64,000 nt of DNA from Haematobia irritans. Lineage: Eukaryota > Arthropoda > Insecta > Diptera > Muscidae. The notes beneath the pieces were generated by a model. The model was not told where the DNA came from, did not search any database, and saw only the letters and a program-made list of their open reading frames with translations. Numbering within the stretch: position 1 is the first letter of the stretch; each line of letters begins with the position of its first letter. The DNA is taken from positions 110,688,171-110,752,170 of the forward strand of contig NC_134398.1 in assembly GCF_050003625.1 (NCBI RefSeq). The letters run 5' to 3'. This document shows, in pieces, positions 39,564 to 50,252 of this stretch. Made by a program: the position numbers and the translations under genes.

Positions 39564-41400
39564 CTGTTGATGTATTTTTGTGTGCAAAGTACAGCTCGCA
39601 GTTTTAGTTCGATTGTCTTAAAATTTAGTATAGGGTCCTGTTTCGGCTCAAAGACGATCCCTATTGATTTTGGAAAAAATCTGTTCAGATTTAGATATAG
39701 CTGCCATATATATTTTTCACCGATCTGGTCATAATTGCCGTGTATATCAACCGATCTTTCTCTAATTCCGTACATCCGAATATTTTATGAGTCTCGAAAA
39801 ACTTGCAAAATATCAGCCAAATCGGTTCAGATTTAGATATAGCTCCCATATATAGCTTTCGCCCGATTTACACTCATTTGCCCACAGAGCCCAATTTTTT
39901 TCTCCGATTTAGTTGAAGTTTTGCACAGGGAGTAGAATTAGCATTGTTGCTATGCGTGCCAAATTTGGTTGAAATCGGTTCAGATTTAGATATAGCTCCC
40001 ATATATAGCTTTCAACCGATTTACACTCAAATAACCCCAGAGGCCAAATTTTTGCTCCGATTTAGTTGAAATTTTGCACAGGGAGTAGAATGAGCATTGT
40101 AGCTATGAGTGCCAAATTTGGTTGAAATCGGTTCAGATTTAGATATAGCTCCCATATATAGCATTCGCCCGATTTACACTATGACCTCAGAGGCCAATTT
40201 TTAACTCCGATTTAGTTGAAATTTTGCACAGGGAGTAGAATTTGCATTGTTGCTATGCGTGCCAAATTTGGTTGAAATCGGTTCAGATTTAGATATATCT
40301 CCCATATATAGCTTTCGCCCGATTTACACTCATATGACCACAGAGTCCAATTTTTAACTCCGATTTAGTTGAAATTTGGCACAGGGAGTAGAATTAGCAT
40401 TGTTGCTATGCGTGCCAAATTTGGTTGAAATCGGTTCAGATTTAGATATAGCTCCCATATATATGTTTTTCTGATTTCGACAAAAATGGTCAAAATACCA
40501 ACATTTTCCTTGTAAAATCGCCACTGCTTACTCGAGAAGTTGTAAAAATGACTCTAATTTCCCTAAACTTCTAATACATATATATCGAGCGATAAATCAT
40601 AAATAAACTTTTGCGAAGTTTCCTTAAAATTGCTTCAGATTTAAATGTTTCGCATATTTATACCCTTCACCACTACAGTGGTACAGGGTATAATATGTTT
40701 GTGCATTTGTATGTAACGCCAAGAAGGAAAAGTCTGAGACCCATCGTTTAGTATACCGATCGTCTTAGAATTAAATACTGAGTCGATTTAGCGACGTCCG
40801 TCTGTCTGTCTGTTGATGTATTTTTGTGTGCAAAGTACAGCTCGCACTTTTAGTCCGATAGTCCTAAAATTTGTATGGGGTCCTGTTTCGGCTCAAAGAC
40901 GATCCCTATTGATTTGGGAAAAAATCGGTTCAGATTTAGATATAGCTGCCATATATATTTTCACCGATCTGGTCATAATTGGCGTGTATATCAACCGATC
41001 TTCCTCAAATTCCGTACATCCCAATATTTTATGAGTCTCGAAAAACTTGCAAAATATCATCCAAATCGGTTCAGATTTAGATATAGCTCCCATATATAGC
41101 TTTCGCCCGATTTACACTCCTTTGTCCACAGAGACCAATTTTTTGCTCCGATTTAGTTGAAATTTTGCACAGGGAGTAGAATTAGCATTATAGCTATGCG
41201 TGTCAAATTTGGTGGAAATCGGTTCAGATTTAGATATAGCTCCTATATAGCTTTCGCCCGATTTACACTCATTTGCCCACAGAGGCCAATTTTTGCTCCG
41301 ATTTAGTTGAAATTTTGCACAGGGAGTAGAATTAGCATTGTAGCTATGCGTGTCAAATTTGGTTGAAATCGGTTCAGATTTAGATATAGCTCCCATATAT
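33524..41400 (-). repeat. ~2375 bp higher-order repeat, three full copies plus a partial fourth
   Basis: Copies run 33524-35898, 35899-38273 (each 2375 bp) and 38274-40658 (2385 bp). A fourth follows the pattern from 40659 to about 41400, where monomer variants diverge. Copy 3 differs in length by a 5 bp loss near 38599, a 1 bp loss near 39285 and a 16 bp gain that is exactly four extra GTCT tetramers near 39510-39560. Each copy has two hairpin modules. No gene is present. Confidence 0.9.
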
Positions 41401-42057
41401 AGCTTTCGCCCGATTTACACTCAAATGACCACAGAGGCCAATTTTTTGCTCCGATTTAGTTGAAATTTTGCACAGGGGGTAGAATTAGCATTGTAGCTAT
41501 GCGTGTCAAATTTGGTTGAAATCGGTTCAGATTTAGATATAGCTCCCATATATAGCTTTCGCCCGATTTACACTCAAATGACCACAGAGGCCAATTTTTT
41601 GCTCCGATTTAGTTGAAATTTTGCACAGGGAGTATAATTAGCATTGTAGCTATGCGTGCCTAATTTGGTTGAAATCGGTTCAGATTTAGATATATCTCCC
41701 ATATATAGCTTTCGCCGATTTACACTCATATGACCACAGAGGCCAATTTTTTGCTCCGATTTAGTTGAAATTTTGCACAGTGAGTAGAATTAGCATTGTA
41801 GCTATGCGTACCAAATTTGGTTGAAATCGGTTCAGATTTAGATATAGCTCCCATATATATGTTTTTCTGATTTCGACAAAAATGGTAAAAATACCAACAT
41901 TTTCCTTGTAAAATCGCCACTGCTTAGTGGAAAAGTTGTAAAAATGACTCTAATTTTCCTAAACTTCTAATACATATATATCGAGCGATAAATCATAAAT
42001 AAACTTTTGCGAAGTTTTCTTAAAATTGCTCCAGATTTAAATGTTTCCCATATTTTT
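41401..42057 (-). repeat. Last 152 bp monomers and final spacer of the array
   Basis: A few monomers, then the spacer (CATATATATCGAGCGATAAA, 41970-42000). Here the spacer is not followed by the hairpin: after CCCATATTTTTTTTTACTAAC it passes directly into the 248 bp 5' module. That is the same order as in the two short elements, read in reverse. Confidence 0.85.
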
Positions 42058-43540
42058 TTTTACTAACATTGTGTTCCACCCTAGTGCATTAGCCGACTTA
42101 AATTTTGAGTCTATAGACTTTGTAGAAGTCTATAAAATTCTGTCCAGATCGAGTGATATTTCAATGTATGTATTTGGACAAACCTTTATATATAGCCCCA
42201 ACACATTTGACGGATGTGATATGGTATCGAAAATTTAGATCTACAAAGTGGTGCAGGGTATAATATAGTCGGCCCCGCCCGACTTTAGACCTTCCTTACT
42301 TGTTTTTACTTACATTGTGTTCCACCCTAGTGCATTAGCCGACTTAAATTTTGAGTCTATAGATTTTGTAGAAGTCTATCAAATTCTGTCCAGATCGAGT
42401 GATATTTAAATGTATGTATTTGGGACAAACCTTTATATATAGCCCCAACACATTTGACGGATGTGATATGGTATCGAAAATTTAGATCTACAAAGTGGTG
42501 CAGGGTATAATATAGTCGGCCCGCCCGACTTTAGACTTTCCTTACTTGTTTTTTACTAACATTGTGTTCCACCCTAGTGCATTAGCCGACTTAAATTTTG
42601 AGTCTATAGATTTTGTAGAAGTCTATCAAATTCTGTCCAGATCGAGTGATATTTAAATGTATGTATTTGGGACAAACCTTTATATATAGCCCCAACACAT
42701 TTGACGGATGTGATATGGTATCGAAAATTTAGATCTACAAAGTGGTGCAGGGTATAATATAGTCGGCCCCGCCCGACTTTAGACTTTCCTTACTTGTTTT
42801 TTTACTAACATTGTGTTCCACCCTAGTGCATTAGCCGACTTAAATTTTGAGTCTATAGATTTTGTAGAAGTCTATCAAATTCTGTCCAGATCGAGTGATA
42901 TTTAAATGTATGTATTTGGGACAAACCTTTATATATAGCCCCAACACATTTGACGGATGTGATATGGTATCGAAAATTTAGATCTACAAAGTGGTGCAGG
43001 GTATAATATAGTCGGCCCGCCCGACTTTAGACTTTCCTTACTTGTTTTTTACTAACATTGTGTTCCACCCTAGTGCATTAGCCGACTTAAATTTTGAGTC
43101 TATAGATTTTGTAGAAGTCTATCAAATTCTGTCCAGATCGAGTGATATTTAAATGTATGTATTTGGGACAAACCTTTATATATAGCCCCAACACATTTGA
43201 CGGATGTGATATGGTATCGAAAATTTAGATCTACAAAGTGGTGCAGGGTATAATATAGTCGGCCCCGCCCGACTTTAGACTTTCCTTACTTGTTTTTTTA
43301 CTAACATTGTGTTCCACCCTAGTTCATCAGCCGACTTAAATTTTGAGTCTATAGATTTTGTAGAAGTCTATCAAATTCTGTCCAGATCGAGTGATATTTA
43401 AATGTATGTATTTGGGACAAACCTTTATATATAGCCCCAACACATTTGACGGATATGATATGGTATCGAAAATTTAGATCTACAAAGTGGTGCAGGGTAT
43501 AATATAGTCGGCCCGCCCGACTTTAGACTTTCCTTACTTG
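42058..43540 (-). repeat. Six tandem copies of the element's 248 bp 5'-terminal module, ABABAB
   Basis: Copies end in CTTACTTG at 42302, 42548, 42796, 43044, 43292 and 43540. Copies 1, 3 and 5 have GTCGGCCCCGCCCGAC; copies 2, 4 and 6 have GTCGGCCCGCCCGAC, and the T run after odd and even copies also alternates (7 against 6, except after copy 1). The true unit is therefore a ~496 bp dimer. Each module has a hairpin (AGTCGG / CCGACT) and the motif TATACCCTGCACCAC, close to the 3' hairpin arm. The short elements have one copy of this module. Confidence 0.92.
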
Positions 43541-44520
43541 TTTGAATTGCATGTGGGACAATTAGGCTTGTAAATATTAGGTGCACCACAACGAAACAAA
43601 AGATTGTTCGATCTTCCATACAGTTTTGATACCGGTGACCATTTTTATGGCAATTCCAACACGTTAATGAAATAGGCGAAATGTCATCATAATCGATCGA
43701 GCAATCATCAGAATTAGCTAACAATTCGTGAACACTTTTGCGAAAAGTCGTAGGTTTAGACTGAAAATGTCTCCGTCTAACGTCTTACATGAAAAATTCT
43801 CTTCGACGACATATGTCACGTAAATGCGCAATGGATAAAATTTGAACATTGAGAATCTCATGCTGTATTTCCGGCAAAAGGTTACGCCTGAGTATCTCAA
43901 TAAGGACACTTTCCTCTGAGACAACCTGTCGCTTAAATCCACAATAGCCTCATAAAATGAATCAAAAGTTTCATTGGGCCCTTGTTTCCTATCACGAATA
44001 AGTTCCCTCCAATCTATATCTGTCCTCGAATCCCTATATTGGATTCTCAAAGCTCCACATAAATCTGACTAGAAAACTTTAGTTTCCAATTGTTTATAAT
44101 GTGACCAACCTTATCTGGCCGAACACAAGAAGTCGCACTAAGGCCACTTGCCGAATTAGAATTATTCCGATTTTGATTAGGAAGATTCGGTGATCTATTT
44201 GTATTATCGGGTATTCCTAAAATTTGTTCCAGAGTTTGAACTGGAAGAGGATCGGTAGGTGAACTATTGCATTGCTGAAAGTTAGCAAGTCGTGGCGAGG
44301 GAATCGGGGTTGAGTGAGATTCCGACCAAACTGTCGATAACACCGTACCACATGATGGACAATTTTTGTGTTTTTTGACATGTTTTGAAAGACACGATTT
44401 GTGAAAAATATGTGCACAAGACGTAGAAACAGAATAAGCAACATTAGTAATCGAATGACTGCAAAGTGAGAATTCAAGACCCGTAGGATCTGAACTATTT
44501 TCTACCTCTTGAGACATCAT
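43541..44520 (-). pseudogene. LTR-retrotransposon gag gene, decayed, interrupted by the giant element
   Basis: Reads on the minus strand from ATGATGTCTCAAGAGG at 44520. The N-terminal part has a RING-H2-like cluster (CAHIFHKSC, then CPSC, about 44460-44340), followed by a proline/serine/asparagine-rich stretch and VGHIINNWKLKF. A frame change and apparent internal deletion near 44050 joins it to YRDSRTDIDWRELIRDRKQG and NETFDSFYEAIVDLSDRLSQ, typical of gypsy-type gag cores. More frameshifts follow near 43920 and 43785. A classical CCHC knuckle, CWNCHKNGHRYQNC, lies at about 43660-43620, and a second cysteine pair set (CFRCG and CPTC) at 43600-43550. The frame then runs into the 5' end of the giant element at 43540. 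The rest of the element (protease, RT, integrase) is not in the window. It is not functional. Confidence 0.78.
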
Positions 44521-45322
44521 AAATAAATTGTAATAAAAAATACAATCGATCAAAAACAAGAAAAAATTAAACCCAAAATGTAAAAATGAAATAATTGAAA
44601 TTAAACAAAACAAATTAAGTTAAATTAAATCAAAAAAAAAAACTGAATGGATCGTTTACAGAATTCTACTTCCTCTAGAAATCTGTTCAAGGGCACAAGA
44701 AAGCGTTATCGAATTAAGCAAAAATCATAAAATTTGAAATCCGTAACTAGTGATGAGTTGAGAAAAATTTGCATCAAAAAACAAAATCCTCGGAAAAATA
44801 GAAAAGAAATCACGAGAAAAAATCATTAATATAGACGGTACAAGACTGGCAAAAAACCAAAATGTAAATTCCTGTCTATACTGAATTGATATCTAACGAA
44901 TCATGACTATCCGAAACAGAGAAAATGGTTTGCTACCAGCGTACAATCTCCAATAACAACAGATCCTGAAATCCTGCCCCAAACAATCACAAAACTAAGT
45001 TAAATAGGGTACTATAAACGTCATCATTATCGAAGACGGTTCGATACTAGCTCAAAATTCCAATACCAACAATTCCTGAAATCGAAAATGATAAGATCGA
45101 TAACACAAAACAATAGGGTATATGAATCACAATCTCGGTTTGGACATCAACACCCAGAGGTTGTTAGCCAAAATGCCAGAGAATTATTCCTCAATACACG
45201 GAAAAAAGATAAAAAGAAATTTAATGAAAAGGAACGGAAAAAAGTTTGTAACAGAAAAGGAACCACACGTTAACTTTTGAAATAAATTCAAAGATGGAAA
45301 ACCTAAAATTTCGAACTGTGTG
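44521..45322 (-). other. Untranslated leader of the LTR retrotransposon
   Basis: About 800 bp, AT-rich, between the gag start and the primer-binding site, with no convincing reading frame. Direct-repeat-like phrases such as CCTGAAATC and CCAATA(A)CAACA(G)ATTCCTG occur around 44950-45080. This is the expected position of the retrotransposon's leader. Confidence 0.5.
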
Positions 45323-45343
45323 GGCCACACTTGTTGGGCGCCA
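45323..45343 (-). other. Retrotransposon primer-binding site (tRNA-Lys-like)
   Basis: On the minus strand the sequence is TGGCGCCCAACAAGTGTGG, starting at 45343. TGGCGCCCAAC is the usual complement of a lysine tRNA 3' end, and it lies upstream of gag as expected. A 5' LTR should therefore adjoin it from 45344 upward. Confidence 0.65.
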
Positions 45344-46498
45344 TAAATAATAAATTATACTGTAGCATACAACGGTTGAGATATCTCTTTTGATGGCAAG
45401 TTTGTTCTGAACAATAGTGTAGTGGCACGCATGGTATCCGGCCTCTGTCTCGTCGGCTATTGGTTGGGTTCAAATAATTCAACTACCATGTTCAGATTGT
45501 ACCAAGAAAACCACAATATAAATATTACTTAAAGATATGCGTGCAGGATATGAATAGAATAAAAGAAAAGAGAAAAGGACAGAAGAAATTTTTGATGCGA
45601 ACCAGATGTATAGATGGCAACACCTGAATGTACCCCTCCCAACCTTGACCATGATCGTCTCGCCTTAAAATAATTCATGGTCCCAAATATTATCAACCCA
45701 CCACCCAGTTAGGAAATTAAAGTAAAAGGATTTACATTTTCATCCTGGTTTATTAACAAAATAATTCATTAAAGTACAATTCGAAACTTAATCGATTGAG
45801 TGTCATAATCATTCCAAATTCAGATATAAGACATCCTAATGTTATTGAAGCTAGTATCTCAACAATAAATTATTAGAAACAATGTAAAATTACATATAAA
45901 TCAATTGACTCGCAATAATATGCCCTAAACTAATGCAATGATTCAAATATAAAAAAAGAGTTTATGCAAAAATTACAAAAAAGAAATATCATTCAATATA
46001 TATTCGAAAGAGTTCAAACTGATGAATAAAAATTAAATATCATATCAAAACTAACACATTCCTAACTATATGCAGAGATCGGTGTCGCGGAAAAAATCAC
46101 ACCAAAAAAATTGCTGGAAAAGAAATATATCCAGTTCGGATATCATATATGTATGTAAATAGAATATGAGTGTAACAAATAGCATGCATAATATATAAAT
46201 AAATCAAAATTTAACTCTTGTAATTGTACCGGATACGTTTACGAATTTTTAAAACCTCGGAATATAATTTACATTAAATTAAACAAATCATTTGACAGGA
46301 TTCGAAACTGGGTCTCAAAACAAATTTTGATCTTTTGAACAATTACTTTTAAACGATTACCAGCATCCCACAGCGAAATCGGTTATTTTTGTTATTGCAT
46401 TCAGAATTTTAAATTCGTGTGACATATTTTGTTTTCATATTGTTTGATAAAAATGAAATATGTTAAACGAGAGGGAAAACAAAAAAAAATAATTAAAA
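45344..46498 (-). other. Probable 5' LTR remnant and AT-rich spacer
   Basis: The sequence right of the primer-binding site should be LTR, but no outer boundary or second LTR copy is visible, so its length is unknown. From about 45720 to 46498 the DNA is strongly AT-rich with nothing recognisable apart from a weak tRNA-like phrase (GGATTCGAAACTGGGTC) near 46300. The left target flank of the next element ends in AATTAAAA at 46498. Confidence 0.4.
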
Positions 46499-47857
46499 CA
46501 AGTAAGGAAAGTCTAAAGTCGGGCGGGGCCGACTATATTATACCCTGCACCACTTTGTAGATCTAAATTTTCGATACCATATCACATCCGTCAAATGTGT
46601 TGGGGCTATATATAAAGGTTTGTCCCAAATACATACATTTAAGTATCACTCGATCTGGACAGAATTTGATAGACTTCTACAAAATCTATAGACTCAAAAT
46701 TTAAGTCGGCTAATGCACTAGGGTAGAACACAATGTTAGTAAAAAAAATATGGGAAACATTTAAATCTGGAGCAATTTTAAGAAAACTTTGCAAAAGTTT
46801 ATTTATGATTTATCGCTCGATATATATGTATTAGAAGTTTAGGAAAATTAGAGTCATTTTTACAACTTTTCCACTAAGCAGTGGTGATTTTACAAGGAAA
46901 ATGTTGGTATTTTGACCATTTTTGTCGAAATCAGAAAAACATATATATGGGAGCTATATCTAAATCTGAACCGATTTCAACCAAATTTGGCACGCATAGC
47001 AACAATGCAAATTCTACTCCCTGTGCAAAATTTCAACTAAATCGGAGTTAAAAATTGGCCTCTGTGGTCATATGAGTGTAAATCGGGCGAATGCTATATA
47101 TGGAAGCTATATCTAAATCTGAACCGATTTCAACCAAATTTGGCACTCATAGCTACAATGCTCATTCTACTCCCTGTGCAAAATTTCAATTAAATCGGAG
47201 TAAAAGATTGGCCTCTGTGGTCATATGAGTGTAAATCGGGCGAAAGCTATATATGGGAGCTATATCTAAATCTGAACCGATTTCCACCAAATTTGACACG
47301 CATAGCTATAATGCTAATTCTACTCCCTGTGCAAAATTTCAACTAAATCGGAGCAAAAAATTGGCCTCTGTGGACAAAGGAGTGTAAATCGGGCGAAAGC
47401 TATATATGGGAGCTATATCTAAATCTGAACCGATTTGGATGATATTTTGCAAGTTTTTCGAGACTCATAAAATATTGGGATGTACGGAATTTGAGGAAGA
47501 TCGGTTGATATACACGCCAATTATGACCAAATCGGTGAAAAATATATATGGCAGCTATATCTAAATCTCAACCGATTTTTTCCAAAATCAATAGGGATCG
47601 TCTTTGAGCCGAAACAGGACCCCATACCAAATTTTAGGACAATCGGACTAAAACTGTGTACTTTGCACACAAAAATACATCAACAGACAGACAGACAGAC
47701 GGACAGACAGACAGACGGACATCGCTAAATCGACTCAGAATTTAATTCTAAGACGACGGTATACTTAACGATGGGTCTCAGACTCTTCCTTCTTGGCGTT
47801 ACATACAAATGCACGAACTTATTATACCCTGTACCACAGTAGTGGTGAAGGGTATAA
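46499..47857 (+). mobile_element. Short complete Helentron/DINE-like element, copy 1
   Basis: Begins CAAGTAAGGAAAGTC and ends in the hairpin at 47823-47856 plus A. Order: 5' module with AGTCGGGCGGGGCCGACT hairpin (46499-~46740), spacer (CGCTCGATATATATG), about four 152 bp monomers, a block with CTTTGAGCCGAAACAGGACC, a (GACA)n/(GGACA) tract (47682-47720), TCTTGGCGTTACATACAAATG, and the terminal hairpin. Flanks are AAAA on the left and AAATC on the right, with no long TSD. It has no coding capacity and is the same family as the array at 1-43540, in the opposite orientation. Confidence 0.82.
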
Positions 47858-48473
47858 AAATCAACACGACTGCGCTGGGATTCGAACTGGGGTATCAAAA
47901 GATTTTCACCCCTGTTTGGTCGTTTTCTGAGATCAGGTGGTTATTCTCACAGCCAATAAGACGAATAATTATTTAATGCAAAATTATACTAAAGCCGCTT
48001 TTTATATTCAATTAATTACGAAAAAAATGAATTTAAAATTTAAACGCGAAAAAATAAAAAAAGTAAAAAAAATTTGACCCGAGCTGGGATTCGAAGCCAG
48101 GCCCTTGGGTTTTCAACTACAATAATACCAATAATAAATGAAACGTAACATGCAACCATAACCAAATTATTGTAACTGGTATTATACGAGTTGATATATT
48201 GAAACTTTATCGACTATTTTGCGATAATAATTATTCAAACATTTTTTTAAAATACGCAACACATAATAATATTAATAAAAATCAACTTTTAAAAACAACT
48301 CCTGAGCCAGGGTTTGAACATCGAACCTTTGTAATGCCAGTCTTAACATCACCCACTAGGCTATGCTATGACTTGTGATCGATTGGTCAAATGAGCAATT
48401 GAACTGGTGGAGGTTTTTGATTGTGTTTGTCTGTTAAATAAATTCACCTACACTGTAATCATCAACACTGTTA
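47858..48473. other. AT-rich spacer with tRNA-like fragments
   Basis: Three degraded phrases resemble the T-arm of a tRNA on the minus strand: CTGGGATTCGAACTGGGG near 47876, GCTGGGATTCGAAGCCAGG near 48082, and AGCCAGGGTTTGAACATCG near 48306. The last is followed at about 48355 by CCACTAGGCTATGC, whose reverse complement GCATAGCCTAGTGG is like a box A. They look like tRNA-derived SINE remnants. None folds into a convincing complete tRNA by eye. The last 8 bases (48466-48473) are the hAT TSD. Confidence 0.4.
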
Positions 48474-50252
48474 CAGCGTTGCCAGAATTGTTTCATCAAA
48501 AACCGCTAGATTTGTCCAGAAAACTAGCCAAAAAAAGCTAAAAAATGTTAAAAAATAGCTAGAAAAAAAGCTAAATTTCACTTAAAATTCATATTATTTT
48601 AATTGTATTCATTTTATTTCCATTTCTGTGATACTGTAAGAAAATCTAAGACATATTAGCTCTGTTTGCGTACTCGATACATTTTGATTACTATCACAAA
48701 TTTTTACTGGAAATCCTTCATTTACAGCCTGTTTCTGAATGTCGAACGTGCTCTATCGATCGACTGAAATGGAAACAAACAGCTGAATTTATAACCAAAA
48801 ATCAGCTGTTTCTATGCATTTTAGTCGATCGATAGAGCTCGTTCGACATACAGAAACAGGCTGTTATATTTCCTAGTAAAAACTTTTTTCCCGGTAAACT
48901 TGCAATTATTAGCTGGTTAATCATCAACAAGTCGAATGTCACATAGAACTGCATTAGAAAAGATCAATATATTTCGTTTTAACTGAATTAATGATAAATT
49001 CGTGAACGTGTCCACTTCTCCTAATATTACCCAAGAGAATAAAATCCATTCTGTCTTGCAAATTTATACTGAATAACTTTTATTCGAATATTTCACATTC
49101 AAACCTACTGTTGTCCAATTTTCGTAAATGTAAATCCATTCCATTAATAAATAGCAGATTTGTTTTGATCCTATCACTACGAATTTTTTTATTGCATTTT
49201 TTTTTTGATGTTAAAAAAAATAATACCACATTCAAAACTTTATTTCCTTAATTATTTCTATGTTCGGTTCCAAAGATTTTGTACACTAATGGTTTTGGTA
49301 TTGATTCAGAGTCAAATTTGAATTTATTCTGTTTTTCAGCTTTTTCTTCATGAGCTTTCACAGTGCTTTAAAAACGTGCTAACGACAACTTAAATTTCCA
49401 AGTTCAGACTCGACTTTAGGTAGAAATTATTCTTTGTATACGTTTTTAAAATAAAATGTTTACAACCCGCTTCTATTTTTGAACGTTATTTTGGTTTGTG
49501 GTCAAGATACAAAAACTCCACAAATTTAAAGACTATTTAAGTCATTTTAAGAATTTTTTTAGAATTGACCCTAGCCCTCTTTCATGAAAAGATACCCATT
49601 TTTAAGTTGAATCACTTAACTATAAGGACAAAACTATTTTATCGGCTTTTGGACAAGGAAAACAGTTTATATAAGAAAAATTCACAAATGCTATTATAAC
49701 CAAAATTGGCGTTCGTATTTTAAAGACATGAAATCTTTGGCCTCACGACAATATTTTTTCAGTGTACAAAGCAATTCACATCTACTATTTTAATTTAGTA
49801 ATATCATAATAACTTTAGAATACGTATTATAATAACATAAAAAGGATAAACGAGTCAAATGCTATTATTCCTAATAATTTACTGACAGTTTTATAAGGAA
49901 TTTGTATGGTAATAGTAGATTTAAAGTTTACGATAACTTTTATGAATACGAGGAAAAAACTTTACAACAAGGTGTATTTGCTGCAAAAATACCCGCATAA
50001 TGGCTGGAATAATTATTAAGGCTTCAATAGAGCTTTGAAATATGTGGAAAACCTTATTCTGGCAACAAGACTTAGATAAAAACGAAGTTTTATCCATATT
50101 TCAATAGGAACATGTCGAAAATAAAGAAGCCAAAAATAGCTAAAAGGGTCATGAAAAAAAAGCCAGAAAAAAAGCTAAATGCATTTTTTTCCGCTAAACG
50201 TCTTCAAAAAAAAGCCAAATCTAGCGGGAAAAAAGCTAAATTGGCAACGCTG
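48474..50252. mobile_element. Non-autonomous hAT-type element
   Basis: Terminal inverted repeats are CAGCGTTGCCA and TGGCAACGCTG, and the 8 bp TSD CACTGTTA is perfect at 48466-48473 and 50253-50260. Both fit hAT rules. Subterminal regions share CCGCTAGATTTG in inverted orientation and are full of AAAAAGCTAAA phrases. The 1779 bp interior has no transposase frame and is AT-rich. A 139 bp foldback MITE is nested at 48725-48863. Confidence 0.9.
48725..48863. mobile_element. Nested foldback MITE with TTA target duplication
   Basis: Long imperfect inverted repeats: CAGCCTGTTTCTGAATGTCG at the left against CGACATACAGAAACAGGCTG at the right, continuing through CTCTATCGATCGACT and its complement, with an AT-rich loop. 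It is flanked by TTA at 48722-48724 and 48864-48866. A 3 bp TWA duplication suggests the PIF/Harbinger group, but only on that basis. Confidence 0.75.

Larger units (their letters stand above)
800..40692 (-). repeat. 25 spacer modules with terminal-type hairpin and (GTCY)n tract
   Basis: The 34 bp hairpin (arms TATACCCTTCACCAC and GTGGTACAGGGTATA, loop TACT, two mismatched positions) starts at 800, 2079, 4268, 5316, 6595, 12810, 14241, 15367, 16646, 17945, 19910, 22823, 23780, 26694, 27651, 29331, 30594, 31657, 33524, 34617, 35899, 36992, 38274, 39361 and 40659. Each is preceded by a spacer containing CATATATATCGAGCGATAAA and followed, about 100-140 bp on, by GTCCGTCTGTCTG repeats of variable length and then TTGATGTATTTTTGTGTGCA. 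On the element's own strand the hairpin is the 3' end of one unit. In the array it runs straight into the spacer of the next unit without the 248 bp 5' module between them. Confidence 0.88.
1..43540 (-). mobile_element. Giant tandemly expanded Helentron/DINE-like element (satellite array), 3' part beyond left edge
   Basis: Seen: a continuous array of a ~152 bp monomer and spacer modules, ending at 43540 in CTTTCCTTACTTG, the reverse complement of the CAAGTAAGG 5' terminus of the two short plus-strand elements at 46499 and 51958. Each module carries the hairpin that forms the 3' terminus of those short elements, plus a (GTCY)n tract. No transposase, Rep or helicase reading frame occurs. Known: DINE-1/Helentron-type non-autonomous elements of flies have a 3' hairpin, internal tandem repeats and (GTCY)n microsatellites, and DINE-TR1 central repeats of ~150 bp became satellite DNA in some Drosophila. 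Inferred: this is one element (or a fused tandem of elements) grown by internal amplification. Many 60-76 codon open frames recur in both strands but are by-products of the repeat. The class assignment is less sure than the repeat itself. Confidence 0.72.

Noticed and set aside
1..43540. Recurring open frames of 63-76 codons (for example 31-222, 2350-2541, 13030-13260) that look like a conserved small-protein family
   Set aside because: They repeat with the satellite units on both strands, start in the (GTCY)n flank or monomer, and have no coding character. Their conservation is that of the repeat.
1..43540. CRISPR-like array of regularly spaced repeats
   Set aside because: The unit is 152 bp and continuous without unique spacers, and the setting is eukaryotic.
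1..43540. Array as an rDNA intergenic spacer or histone-type gene repeat
   Set aside because: No rRNA, 5S or histone sequence was found in any unit.
43425..43724. A single protein reading from zinc knuckle into the 248 bp repeat
   Set aside because: The last third is a shifted frame running into the inserted element; the gag frame itself ends at the junction at 43540.
45088..45273. Small lysine-rich gene (about 61 codons)
   Set aside because: It lies opposite the retrotransposon leader, with AT-rich composition and no domain or supporting signals.
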